Source: Gnetum montanum
Lineage: Eukaryota; Streptophyta; Gnetopsida; Gnetales; Gnetaceae
DNA length: 62,000 bases
Direction: 5' to 3'
Assembly: GCA_015680685.1 (NCBI GenBank)
Contig: MNCI01018351.1
Coordinates: 1 to 62,000 of the forward strand
This document shows positions 9,981 to 23,200 of the stretch, piece by piece. Positions within the stretch are counted from its first letter, which is position 1. Every line of letters starts with the position of its first letter. Position numbers and translations under genes: made by a program. The notes beneath the pieces were generated by a model. It searched no databases. It had not been told where the DNA came from and was given only the letters and a program-made list of their open reading frames with translations.

Positions 9981-12900
9981 TATCTATTTATAGATTGCCA
10001 AAAATGAACCACATAAGACTCTTCTAGACTCAAGTTCTGGAGTTAACTTGATGCAAGAAATGTACAAAGCCTAGAACCTGCCTCCCTTGAAAAAGAGCAA
10101 CATTAGATTAGATATAGTAGACTAATCCATCACTGTTCCTTTGTAATTGGTGGAAGACATCATGAGCACTATTTATGAGTGGTCATATCCTATGAATTTC
10201 TTGGTAATCCATGTGGAGAATTGTACATGGAACTTTTCTATCATCCTGGAAAGAGCACGACTAAGCACTATAGATGCACTGTTGGGGATCAAAGACCTAT
10301 CCTTGGAAATTTCAAAGAAGAATGAATTTGGCAAACTTTAGAAGAAGAGAGTTTCATGCATTGTGTATAGTGACACAGGGTGCCACTATGTGCAAAAACT
10401 ATGAATTGTAAAGAGCACATCACTTCAGGCATGTAATCAATGTGTGGATATCACAGAAATTTAAAGGTGCCTATACATAGCAAACACTACACAACAAGAC
10501 ACTTAGTGGTTGACAACTGAAAATGAGGCTAAATCAACAATGTGCATGGAACTAGTTAAGAGCATCACAAGTTCATATGTGAAAAGCATGGATCAATTGG
10601 AGGAGATCCATCATCAACTCTTTGATGAACAAGGCAAAATCAATTAGGGATAGTTGAAGATCCCTAAAACTTTCAAGTAGGAGCCCCTTTGAGTTAAAAA
10701 CTCTATCAAAAAGAATTAAGTATGCCTTTCTAAATAATGGCAAGTCAGTCATTATCAATGCCACACTTGGTCATGAACAACAAAAGAAATTATTGGAAGT
10801 TATTAAGAAATGACCAACATACTTTACTTGGCCATATCATGAGCTAGCAAAGTTTATCCAAGGATATGCCAACATAGAATATATACAGATTACTCCATCA
10901 AACTAAAGAGGTAGCTGCAAACATGCTTGAATCCAAAGCTTAAGTAAATTATGAAGGAGGAAACTGAATAACTCCTCAAGGCTAGGTTTATTTACCCCAT
11001 TGCAGATACCGAGTGGGTTAGCTCACTTTTTATTATGCCAAATAAATGAGAAAAGTGGAGGATCTGTATAGACTTTAGGCTATTAAATATGGCCACTTAC
11101 AAAGATCACTTTCCATTGCCATTTTTGGACCAAGTGCTAGATACAATCATGGGGCATTGTTACTACAGCTTTCTAGATGGTTATAGTGGCTATAACCAAA
11201 TATAGATTGCACTAGAGAACCAAACCAAAACAAGATTCATGAGTTCCTAATGGACTTTTACATATAGAAAGATGCCCATTAGCCTATGCAATGCTTCCAT
11301 CACATTCGAACAATTGGTTCTTAGAATATTCTAATAACAAACTGGTAGCAAGGTAGAAGTCTTCATGGATGACTTCTCTACCTACAAGGTTACCTTTGAG
11401 CATGTCTTGGACTAACTTACTAAGTAATTCAATGATGTGTAGAAACTAACTTAAGGTTCAATTAGCAAAAGAGCCATTTGATGATCCAAGATGACATTGT
11501 CTTAGGGCATTGAATTTTTAACTGAAGGGATCAAGGTAGACCCCAAAAAAATAAGGGTCATCCAAGGAATAACTAGATAGCTAGAGATCATAAAATATAT
11601 GAGACCATTCATTGGTCACACTAATTACTATAGGTGCTTCATCAATAACTTCTCAAAGATTTCCAAGCCATTGGTAGAGCTTACAAACAAAGATGCACCA
11701 TTTGTCTGGAGCAAGGAATATGAGCATGCATTCCAACAACTCAAGAAAAAGCTTGTAGAAACTCAAATTCTATGAGCATCAGATTGGTCTAGACCATTTT
11801 ACATCATGACATATGCATCAAACTATCCCTTAGGAGTCATGCTTACATAGATGGATGATCAGAAACATCCATACTACATTCACTATAGAAGCAGAAGCAT
11901 TGTGGATGCACAACTTAACTACACTACCATTGAAAAAGAGCCTATGGTAGTTGTGTATGCATTAGAGAAATGCAAGTACTATGTGCTTGGATACAAAATT
12001 TCTGTGCACACGGATCACAGTACCATCTAGTTTTTGATGAATAAGTCAACGGTGAGCCCCCATGTCACATGATGGCTAGTGATCCTTCAAGAGTTTGATC
12101 TAACAATGGTAGACTGAAAGGAGACCAAGAATGTGGTAGCCAACCCCTTGTATGAATTATGATGGGATAGCAAGGTGGATGAGAGCCCACTATCAAATCA
12201 ATTACTTGATGAACTTCTCTTTGCTAGTGTTGCTAATGAACAAGATCCCAAAGAAATAAATTGATACAACAACATTCTCTCCTATCTACTCACATAGAAG
12301 ATGCCACAAGAGTGGGACCACATGAAGAAATAATAGTTTCTTCACTAAGCCAAACACTTATATAGAAATTAATGGAAGCCTCTACAAGGTTTGCAAAGAT
12401 AGCTTGGCATGATGGTGTGCCCCTAATGCAAATCAACTTCAAGTCCTTCAGGATGCACATGAAGGTCCTTATGGGGACCACTATGCTAGAAGGAGAATAT
12501 TCATTAAGATCCTCATGGTAGGATATTATTGACCTATAATCTTAAAGGATTCCCACCACTTCTTTTACTCCTACGATAGATGCCAATGTGATGGATTGAT
12601 GACCACATATATGAAAAGGCCTCAACAGTGGATCCAACCACTAGGACCTTTCAATCTTTGGAGGATCAATTTCATGGAACCCATCACCACCATGTTAAAC
12701 AGAAAGTCCTACATTATTATGGCTATTGACTACTACACTAACTTAGCTAAAGTTGTGGCTATCACCGACTATTCATCATCCATACTAGGCCAGTTTCTAT
12801 AATAAAATGTTGTAAATAGGTTTGGTGTCCCATTGGCATTGATTTTAGATAATGGAACACATTTCATAGGTGCCACTTTTTGAAAGCTCATGCAATGCTT

Positions 12901-13490
12901 AAGGGTTGAACATAAACTAACAACTCCATCCCACCCTAAGCCAATAGTCAAGCCAAGGTTACCAATAGGGAAATTACCAAGATACTAACTCATAGTGTTA
13001 GTAAATATAGGAAAGACTAGAGCAACAAACTCAACAATGTCCTTTGGGCTTATTGTTCAACATGGAAACTTCCTATTGGATACTCTCCTTATAAGTTAGT
13101 GTATGAAAAACTACCAACACTTTCCATCTAAGCTAAACTTCATACACTTTCAATAGCTTATTAGTTTTACTTGCATTTGAGTCTAGCCCAAAAAGAAAGA
13201 GTAATGAATCTTAACATGCTAAAAGGGAACAAATTAGTGGCCTTATCATCAAATAAAGTGCACAAGGCACATAATAAATAACAACATGATCTCAAGATTA
13301 GGAAGGTAAAGTTTCACCTAGGAGATAAGATGCTCTACTAGAACCCCATACACATGCCTCAATGAACAAAATTTCAAATGTTATGGAAGGCCCCTTACAT
13401 TACCTATGAAACCTTTCTATCTGAGACCATGATGATCTAACATTCTTATAGCTTGATTAAAAGGGTTTTGATCAACAACTAGTAACTAAA
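9981..13490 (+). pseudogene. Element A pol (protease, RT, RNase H, integrase)
   Basis: Protease: LLDSSSG at 10021-10041, where active copies have DSGSG, followed by the conserved SLEIS end near 10310. RT: blocks from about 10960, with the catalytic FMDD at 11362-11373 intact. RNase H: about 11790-12160 (HTDHSTI block near 12010). Integrase: zinc-binding HEGP...H near 12458 and RC pairs near 12580. The first catalytic Asp is replaced by Asn (INFMEP, AAT 12668-12670), the second Asp is kept (LDNGTHF, 12848-12850) and the third Glu is Lys (12955-12957). No chromodomain was seen after integrase. Numerous stops and shifts. Confidence 0.82.
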
Positions 13491-15392
13491 CATTTCTTTG
13501 AACCAAAAAAAACTAGTAGAGATAATGCCTTAATTGATCGCCAAGCACACTCAATCTTCCAAATCTTCCACTTCCAAATTAGTTGTGCGGGAGATGGCTA
13601 TCCATGCTAATATCATATACGTGGCTTCTCAATTTTTTAACTTTATTTTACATCATTTTTAATAAATATTTCATTTTCTTGAGTATTTTACAATTTTTTT
13701 GAGATTTTCTTACATTTGTTCCTTTTTCTTTATTGTCATCATCACTCTGGTCCCAACTATAGCTACTAATTGATAATGATTTGTAACTTCATTATTTACT
13801 TAATTGTAAATGATTAGATTTCATCTTGAAATTTTGAAATTAATTAATAAAAAATGGATTCTTTTCATACTAATAGGTAGTGAGTCCATCTCATCCACCA
13901 CTCCACACAACTCTATAGTGTTTCCTCATTTTGAAAATATGAGGTTCCTCTTAATAATAACTTATAATGATATGGTGACCTTGGTACTATCCAAACTTGG
14001 GATGGATTAAGTGGATGAACAAGGGTGTGGCTTCAAGGAAATTTGTCACTTTTTATACCTACCTACCATCTCAAGTGGCATGATTATTTCTATGGATTTC
14101 TCACCATTCCGCTATCAACCAATAAACAGGAAGCAATGTCTTTGCATGGTGTGGTTCCCATTGAAAAATAATAATGGAAATTCAAAGCACATCCATTAGA
14201 CACAATAATAGGCTACAAAATCTAGTTATGGGGTTGAAAAGACATGTTACCCATGCCTAAAGGCATCCCTCTAACTAAGGCCCTTTCACTTCCTACTTCT
14301 ATAACTATGACATGATAACTTCCATCCTTAGTCACTAGAAGTGGATGGTCTTGATTTTGACTATGAATGGAAGTTATCAGGTCATATTAATTACATCCTC
14401 ATAAGGGGCTTCATGTGACCACAATGTGGGACTCCATTCCATACAAACACTCTCCATTCACCTATTCTTTCCATGTACCACCTCACTACCTCTTCTCATG
14501 ATTGTATCAATGGGTTCATTTTGAGAAGTTTTTCATTCTTTGATGGTTTTTTTGGTGATTTAGTTTTTAACAATCCAAAACCATTAATCATCCTTAGGGT
14601 CCACATACTCCTTGGTTTGAGGGCATGCAAGGGTATTAAGGGCATAAGCTTGCTATAGGAAGGATCCACTTGCATACTCCTTGGTTGGGATGGTTAAGTT
14701 TCTTATTTCTTAGCCATTTTGCTTTCAAAACCTATGTTTTCCACAATGATACATTTAGTTCTTGCATTTCCTAGCAAATAAATCTCCTACTTAATCTCTT
14801 TTCAAAACATATTCCTAGCCCTCTTTAAGCATTCATCATTATTCTTGGATTTTTTGGCTTCCTCTAAACTCTAATTTCATTTAAAAAATCTTTTTTCTTA
14901 GTTTTTAATGTGGAATTTTTTTTTGGCTACATTGATGCATCTCCATTAACATAGCTCAAAAATAGTGTAAATAGTAATGAACATTTTCACATTTGCTTCA
15001 AAACACCAATGGAATTTTTGCAATTTTTAAAAACAAGAACCTTCCCAAGCCCATAACTTCCTAATCACTTGTCCAAATCAACCCGTGCTTCAACCTTGTA
15101 GTTATCAAAGATGAGCTTTACATCGTGGGGGCCATAAACTTATGGTTTTTTATAGCAATTTTTTCCAACTCCCACATGGTTTAACTAAAAAAATGATATT
15201 AAATATCACTAATTCACCAATGTTAAACCTCACCAACAAACTCAGGTAGCCATTACAATAAAATAATATTAAAATATTCAATCTGTAATAATCACAAATT
15301 AGCCTAAGTGTAACTAGCCTAAGGGGAGAAGGTATCTAAAAATTATAAGTTACGCATAAAATGCTTATCTTGGCCTATGTTTATGATCATAG
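13491..15392 (+). other. Element A pol-ORF3 spacer
   Basis: Noncoding, but alignable in patches with the equivalent spacers of B, C and E. It holds the polypurine-like motif at 13580-13594, a shared GTGAGTCCATCTCATCCACC block near 13878, and the shared TTTGCATGGTGTGGTTCC block at 14141-14158. A weak U3-like segment with GATGCAT lies near 14930. Small open frames here do not match anything and differ between copies. Confidence 0.6.
13580..13594 (+). promoter_or_regulatory. Internal polypurine-like motif, element A
   Basis: AGTTGTGCGGGAGA just after pol, at the same place as the clearer copies in B, C, E and F. It is related to the 3' polypurine tract that precedes the 3' LTR. Confidence 0.4.
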
Positions 15393-16690
15393 ATGATGCC
15401 AAAGAGAATACTAGAAGGAGGACCATCTTGACCATAGGAGAAGTGGCCATGAGGGAGAAGGAGCTAGAAACCATAACAACCCCAAGAAGGAGAAGCAGAA
15501 ATGAATGCCATGGACCTCTTTGGAAGGAGCCTGAAGTGGAATCTATTCATTGTATTCCCATAGCAAAAATAGGCTAGTCTAGACAAGACAAGGTGTTAAG
15601 CTAGAACAAATTTGAAGATCACCTTGACAAAGGCCTACCTAAGAAAAATTCATTCTAAGGAGGTCCAAAGTATGATTCTTCAAGAACTTAAATTTGGTCC
15701 CTTCTTGGACTTGGGACCAAAAGAGGCAAAAACATAACTACAAGCCTCTCCCATGTGGCCTATCCTCACTTACTATGGGGAGTGGTACATGGGAGAGACT
15801 AACCTGTTTCGGAGAAACCAATAGAAGGATGCCATGATGAAGATTAAGGACATCAACATGTCATATCTAGTTTAGGCCATTGCAAAGGCACTTTGGTTGC
15901 TTGACAATGGAGCAACCTTAGTGGAGATCTCCATGAAAGTGGATCCTAGTGTAAAAAAAAAATGGGTCTAATAATGCTATGGAGTGGATCGTAAGGAGTA
16001 CAGTGCACTCACCAAGGTAGAGAGGGCCTACTTCATGATTTCAACCTATCACCTAAACCCAATGATGAGGCCAAGTAAGATCATTACCTTTTCTACTTGT
16101 GCATGTGTCACTCTAAATGGAAAATTCCCTATCAACCCCCCATAGTTCATCTTCCTAGACATGGAGAAATAATTCAAAGAAAATGATCATGGGAGGAAGA
16201 CACTTCCCTTTTCTTTCCTCATGAAAAAAATTTGCAAAAGAGGAGGAATAGCCTATTATGCTAACAAATCACTTAGTCATGCTCCTATCACATCTTGGTA
16301 GGAGATGATGAAAGATAAAATGCCTACCAAGTTACTTTAAGAGAAAGGACCACCATCACCACCACTTGCTCAAAAAAAATGCCAAAGGCTTGTGCTACAA
16401 TTGAGTTCATGAAGAAGCTAAACTCCATGAGCAATAATAGCAAGAAGGACTAAGAGGTGGAAAAATTTCAATCTACCAACCAATGTTAAGTCATCTTAAG
16501 AAAGTCACCCAAACCATCAACTAGCTGAAACATGCTACACTGATTTTTTCTACAAAAAGGATGCAAGAACCTATGAGATTGAATCCAAGTCTAAGAAGTA
16601 ACAGTGTCCATCCCTAGCCAATAATAATTCCCAAAGATCTTTGGAAATGCTGCCACTTTTTTGGTATTCCTAGAGGAGGGTGAGGGGTGA
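15393..16690 (+). pseudogene. Element A ORF3, N-terminal part, cut by array B-C
   Basis: The ATG follows an AG acceptor-like site (TATGATCATAG then ATGATG). From 15670 it translates ILQELKFGPFLDLG and SPMWPILTYYGEWYMG. It continues through a KIKDINMSYLV segment to a YHLNPMMRPSKI segment, parallel to the intact-frame version in B. It stops at about 16690 inside the LVFLEEGEG segment, where the B 5' LTR begins. The matching C-terminal part lies at 37868-38700. The domain pattern recalls the putative plant transposon domain found in Athila-type third ORFs; I could not test that. Function unknown. Confidence 0.65.
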
Positions 16691-16695
16691 CTATT

Positions 16696-17580
16696 TCATG
16701 AAGTGCTAAATAGTCAATATGTTGACTAGGCTATGTATACAGGACCCCATACACATTGCTATGTCGACCTAGCCCCGTTGATGCATCCCTCCATGCGTCG
16801 ACATGGCCCCATTTATGCAGAGCTTGTTTCAGCCTATAAATAAGTGGGCTCTCACCACACTTAGGTATCTTTTTGGCAGTTGAGGCAAAGCTCTTGCAGT
16901 TTGTTTCCACAAGAGTTAGAAAATTTTCCAAGTGTCCACAGTAGGTGTAAGAAAGGTGTCTGACTTTTTATTCGAGTGCTGATATACCTGAGCCCATTGA
17001 TGTGAACAACAATAAAGATGAGCTTTTTAAGCATTCCTTGTAGCAATTGGACTTAGTCATTTTATGCATTTAATAGTTTAATATTACTATGCTTTAATAA
17101 TTCCTTAAGTTTTTGCTGTGCTTTTATAGTTTGGAGAAACCATAAGTACGACCATCTCGAATGTAAACCCAACACTTGGCAACCCAGCGATGCTTAACGT
17201 CTAGTAACCTAGTAGTGGTTAGGGGATTCTAAGGATGTGCACTGAAGATGGGATCAAATCCTTATGCTAGGAAGAGTTAAGCTATAGATTAGGATAATTA
17301 TAGATTATGTAATATTCCATTGCTTACTTTCTAGTCCAAGAATTAGACGCTAGAAGATAAAGTGAAAAAGCCATAAAAATCATTTGCCTCAATCTCACTT
17401 AACCATTGCAACCAGAACATCACAAGTGAGGTTGGGAATACAAAGACCATTCTAACACAAGGTTTTTCTTGTTAGGGTTTGGTGTATGCAAAGTACTTAT
17501 AATCTACGAAATTTGATCAAGTCACATGTGAATGCTCATGATTCGCATGGTTGGACATAGGGGTACCTAGCTGCTCATCA
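16696..17580 (+). repeat. Element B 5' LTR
   Basis: 885 bp. Starts TCATGAAG, where the shared LTR has TGATGAAG, and ends CTCATCA. U3 has a GATGCATCCCTCCATGC segment, and TATAAATA lies at 16835-16842. It aligns with 28899-29790 throughout; the latter has an extra stretch of about 18 T/A-rich bases near 29305. Confidence 0.88.
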
Positions 17581-17599
17581 TTGGCACCATTGCCAAGGA
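17581..17599 (+). promoter_or_regulatory. Primer binding site of element B
   Basis: TTGGCACCATTGCCAAGGA, the best preserved copy in the window, begins at the first base after the LTR. It differs only by likely C-to-T and G-to-A changes from the plant Athila/Tat site TGGCGCCGTTGCCGGGGA. Confidence 0.82.
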
Positions 17600-17744
17600 C
17601 TATTATTCTTACATGCACCATTTAACCTTAAAAAAATTATCATTCACGTTGTTGGAATGGACCCAGGATAGTAAAATCTATGCATGCTAGGTAGACTAAG
17701 TAAAAAGTAAGGTACACCAATTAGCAGATTATCTAATATCCAAC

Positions 17745-20290
17745 ATGTCTTCTTCTCATAGGCAAGATGGATCCAACCCACCGGTGCCATAAGAATGTTG
17801 GGTGGTATAGACATATCCTGATGAATATGTCCTCAACTTCACCTTCATCCTACATTAGGATGAACATCTATGCTAGTGGGACATGTAAGGCAACATCATA
17901 CTACCACCTAACTGATTGGCTCCTGGAATATTATTTCACAATCTTGCAAGACTAGGCATCCAGGACCGTAGTGTGGAGTACGTCATGGAGGACCATGGAT
18001 ACCGAGACTATCATCCCACTAAGGCCCAATGGGTATGAGACTAGCAGTAGTCAGAACAGTATGAACACATAAAGGGGAAACAGTTCAGTAATCCCTTATT
18101 CTTGCAAGGGCTGTAGGATGATGGGGAGCCTATTTTTCATGATTTCCATTAGGCCAAACTTCCTCTAGGGCATTAGATTATTCAGTCCATCATCTACAAT
18201 AAGTAATCAAGTGACTAGGATCCCTAGGAGGATGGGGGGTCACGTAGGAGAGGTCACAATACAAGTAAAGATGGGCAAGAAGATCGAGGCCACCATCAAA
18301 GTAGAGGGGGAGATCAACAACAAGACGGTAGCAATTCCTCTCCCTCGTCTCCATCCTCTCACTCCCCTCTACCTTCATCTAGTTTAGACTCTGATCGTAA
18401 TCGTGGTAGAAAGGAGTGAGGTGATGGTGGTTGTAAGGATTGAAAGGAACGATGTGAGGAAGCACGTGACCAACCACGTGAGGCTCATCATCATGAAAGG
18501 GGAGGTAGCCAAAATCATCATAGACATCATGGCCTTTAGCAGGACTATGACTCAGATGAACCATTATTGGTGACTCCAAGCATGCTCCATATCATCGAGG
18601 TAGTTCATATACCCAGCAGGTACTTTAGAGACTGCCGAATCAAACACATTGACATGAACAAAATCCCCAAATTTGAAGGGGAATATAATTGTGATCTAAA
18701 AATTCACCTATAAGCATTTCATGATGCTTGCCCCCTGCAGAACATTGACAATGATTGGCAAGACCTTAAGCATTTCCCTCACACACTCATCAAAGAAGCA
18801 AAGAGCTGGTACTAGTCTTTGTATCTAGAATCAATTAGAAGATGAAGTACAATGCTGGAGATCTTCAATGATAAGTATCAAACCTACTCTAGAGTGGCAA
18901 ACCTGAGATGCCAAATCCAAGGGTGAAAGTAAGGTAGTCATAAACCCTTGGATGTTGCATCAATGCCCTGGTCATGGCTACTCTCAGGGGGTACAACTTC
19001 ACCATATCATTGATGGGCTCCACTTTGAAACTAGAAAGACCCTTGGCATGTATGCCCAAGGATGACTATCAAAACTAAGGGTCCATCAATTGCAGCACCT
19101 AATTGAGCAAGTGGCTAAAGAGGAGGGGGAACTTAGAAAGAATGAAAGTGCAGAGGAGTTTAATTAGGATCCCTCCATCGGAAAGAGGAAGCTTCAGTTT
19201 TGTGAAGATGAGGAGGAATCACCACTGGATGTAGCAGTAAATCAAAAACCCTTTCCCCTATAGAAATTTTCCTCTGAAATATTGGCAAAGGTTGACAAGA
19301 TGTGGGACTCTTTGGAGAAAAAATTTCAAAGTATTTTGAAGATCGTAGACGAGTCCCGAGAGCAAGGTAATGATTGTGATCGACGTAGGAAGAAGGATGT
19401 TCAATGTGCCCACCATAAGGTTATGGGAAAATTTTCTGTAGTAGAATAGGTTGTAGACTCTGATACAGAGGAAGATAATGAATGTGACATATTCCAATAT
19501 GAACATCCTAAGGGATGTTGTCCTATGGTGTCACATCTACAAGAGTCTAGGGTGTATGCATTGAATCCTTGTTTAGCAAAGAGGCAAACACCCCGAAGGT
19601 TGCCTTATCCACAAGGCAACCCTAGGTAGTTCCACCAATGACAAGGATATTATCCAAGTGGAGTGCCACCACAACCTTATGAATTCTTTTAGCAATGGTA
19701 GCATCCACAAGTATGGGGAATTTCACCTCCAAGGTACTAGTACCCTTACCGACAACTAGATTCCTATGCGTACTACGTTCAGCAACCAGTCTCCCCACAG
19801 GACTCTTACAGTCACGCAACCTTTTAGAATTACTACCAACCCCTAGAATATTTCTGATCATAGTCTCCATCACCCAAGGAGGAAAGCCCACATCTCTACT
19901 ATCCTCCATCACCTTCTCCTGCCGTCCCCACTCAACAACATCCCACTCAGCTACCACCTACTCCACCTATGCAAGGGGAAATCCCACCACAGCCACAACA
20001 ATGCAATGCTATGAGGGCTATCAACTTACAACTGACTCCTCAGCCAAGTGGACTGGAAGTGAAGCCACGGAAACATCCCTTTTTTCTGCCCAATAACCTA
20101 AACATGCCCTCACACACACTTGCAACTAGTGCCTCTGAACCTCAAATTTCCTCCACTGTTCCACCCCTTGAGCAGGATTCAAACCAAATGCCCTCAAACA
20201 TACAAATGGTCATGCTCACATATGCCATGATCAACTGGATAAAGGTAGGTCATCTTCCCTAGAAATTTACTAATTTGGGAAGCCCCGTCA
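17745..20290 (+). pseudogene. Element B gag
   Basis: ATG 17745 gives MSSSHRQDGSNPPVP. The same frame runs about 1.2 kb with only nonsense codons: N-terminal region (VEYVMEDHGYRDYHPTKAQ), serine-rich linker with SSPSSPSSHSPLPSSSL near 18340, then the capsid-like block about 18650-18900 (KFEGEYNCD, TLIKEAKSWY, STMLEIFNDKYQTYSR). A later segment (19460-19540) has CDIFQYEHPKGCCP, where the second Cys of the motif is Phe. The tail (19590-20200) is rich in Gln, Pro and Tyr. Most stops are TAG, TGA or TAA where C has CAG, CGA or CAA. A frame change occurs before 19970. Confidence 0.85.
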
Positions 20291-23200
20291 TCTCTCTTCA
20301 GGTGGTAGGAAATGAGCCATGTAAAGCTCTTCTGGATTCGGGGTCAGGATTCAATTTGATTTCACATGACATGTACAAGAATTGGAACCTACCCCCATTA
20401 AAGAAGAGCAACATTTGTCTCAAGCTAGCAGACTAATCCATTAATGTTCCCTTGGGATTGGTGGAAGACATTGTGACCACCATTTGCAGGTTGTCCTATC
20501 CTACTAATTTTCCTGTCATCCGTGTGGAGAATTGCAAGGGAAACTTTCCAATCATAATGGGAAGAGCCTGGCTGAGCATAATGGATGCAAGACTAGGACT
20601 CCAAGATCTTTCTCTTGAAATTTCAATAGAAAATCCTTTTTGGAAGATCAAGAAGAAGCGTATCCCATGCATCGTGAACAATGACTCTGGGTGCAACTGT
20701 GTGCAGCAGCTGTGGTTTGCTAAGCAGACATCTATTCAAGCATGCAATTGGTGTACTAAGGAATTGCTAGTTCAAAAATGCCTGTACGTAGTAGCCATAA
20801 ATCAAGAAGGCACCTAGTGGCTAACCGCTAATCCTACTAGTAGCACCTTGTGCATGGAACCATTTGAGGGGCTTGTACATGCCTACATAGAAAGCATGGA
20901 TCATTTAGAAGATGTTCATTAACAAGTATCCACTGTTGATGACCATGATGATTGGGGAAAGTTTCAAATCCCTAAAAGTTTCAAACAAGAGCTCTTGAAA
21001 CTCAAACCCTTACTAGCCTACCTAGAATATGCATTTTTGCGGAATGGGAAACCAGTGATTATTAATGCCACCCTTACTCCTGAACAAAAGAGAAAGTTTT
21101 TGAATGTGGTAAATGAATGGGAAGCAGCTTTTGCATGGTCATATCTTGAATTAACAGGAGTGGATCCTAGGGTTTTCTAACACCAGATTTATATCAATCC
21201 CTCCATGAAGCCACAAAGATAACCACAAAGGAGATTGAACCTCAAATTGAAGTAGGTCATCAAAGATGAAATCAAGCAGTTGCTAAAATCAAGGTTCATC
21301 TACTCTATTGCCAATAGCAAATGGGTTAGTTCACTCATTATTGTGCCAAAGAAGGGTGGTAAATGGAGGGTCTATATAGATTTCTGATTTCTCAACATGG
21401 TTACCTTCAAAGATCACTTCCTGCTCCTATTTGTGGACCAAGTGTTGGATACCATTACGGGGCATCATTATTATAGCTTTTTGGATGGTTATAGTGGATA
21501 TAACTAAATCCAAATTTCACTAGAAGACAATGCCAAGACAACCTCCACAAGTCCCTAGGGAACTTTTTCATACAAAAAGATGCCTCTTCGCCTGTGTAAT
21601 GCACCTGGCACTTTCCAATCCCTTGTCCTCAACATCTTCCAGTAGAAAATTGGAAATGGGGTAGAAGTCTTCATGGATGACTTCTCTACCTATGGGGCCA
21701 TGTTAAATCAAGCCTTGGACTACCTTGAGCAAGTTTTGAAAAGATGTGTGGAAACTAATCTACAGCTCAACTAGTAGAAAAGCCACTTAATGGTCCAAGA
21801 GGGCATTGTGCTAGGGCATTGTATTTCACAAACAGGGATTAGCATGGATCCTAACAAAATTATATCCAAGGAATTACAAGGTAACCAAGCACTGTAAAAG
21901 ATGTTTGGTCATTCCTTGGCCACACTGGTTACTACCAGTGCTTCCTCAAAAATTTCTCAAAGATTTCCAAGTCGATGGTGGAACTCACAAAGAAAGATGC
22001 TCCATTCATCTAGACCAGGGAATGTGAATCTGCATTCCAAACGCTTAAACGGAAACTCGTAGAGACTCCAGTTCCATGGACACCTGATTGGTCCAAGACC
22101 TTCCACATCATGATGGATGCATCCAATTATGCATTGGGAGCTGTGCTTACATAGTGGGACGATCAAAAATTCCCATACTATATTCACTATGTGAGTTGTA
22201 GAATTTTGGGTGCTTAGCTTAACTACACCACCACCAAAAAGGAGTTGATGGTGGTGGTGTTCACCTTGGAAAAATTTTGACACTGTGTGCTTAGGTACAA
22301 TGTGTTTGTGCATACTGATCATAGTGCCATCTGGTTCCTAATGAACAGACCAACAGTGAGCCCCCATATCATACGGTGGCTAGTGATTCTTCAAGAATTT
22401 GACCTCACTATGGTAGATCGAAAGGGAATCAACAATGTGGTCACTAACCACTTGTCTCAGTTATGATGGGATAACACAAAAGAGAAGGAACCACTATTCA
22501 CCTAATTTCCAGATGAACTTCTATTTGCGGGAGCAGTTGATCTACAGGTACCTAAGGAATCACCTTGGTTTAGCCACATCTTCACCTATCTCATAACTTA
22601 GGAATTGCCAAAGGAGTGGGACCATCGATAGAAATAATAGTTTCTCCATAAGGCTAAGTGCTTCATGGAAATCAATGGCCACCTTTATAAGGTGTGTGTA
22701 GAAGGCATGGTTTGATGGTGTGTCCTGGATGACGATACACTATGCATCCTCCAAGATGCTCACGAAGGTCCTTGTGGGGGCCACTATGCTAGACAATGCA
22801 CAACCATTAAGATCCTACTTGTAGGATATTACTGGCCCACAATTTTCAGGGATGCACAATGGTTTGCCCGCTCTTGTGAACGATGCTAGAGAGATGGTGG
22901 GATGACTGCATGAATGGAGGAACCTCAATAGTGGATTCAATCGTTGGAACCCTTTAACATTTAGGGCATCGACTTCATGGGTCCCATCACACCCCTGTCC
23001 AATGAAAAGGCATACATCATCGTGGTTGTGGACTACTGCACAAAGTGGGCAGAGGCAACAACCATCATTGACTATTCCTCCAACATTGCCACATGATTTG
23101 TCCAACAGCAAATTATCAACAGGTTTAGAGTGCCATGTGCACTCATCTCAAACAATGGAATGTATTTCATAGACATCATCTTTCATAAAATCATGCAACA

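Noticed and set aside
19622-19957. Antisense frame of 111 codons, and similar ones at 30417-30764, 31741-32052 and 31770-32144
   Set aside because: All are reverse-strand shadows of the gag linker or Q/P/Y-rich tail. The repeats of these elements share them only because the sense sequence is shared.
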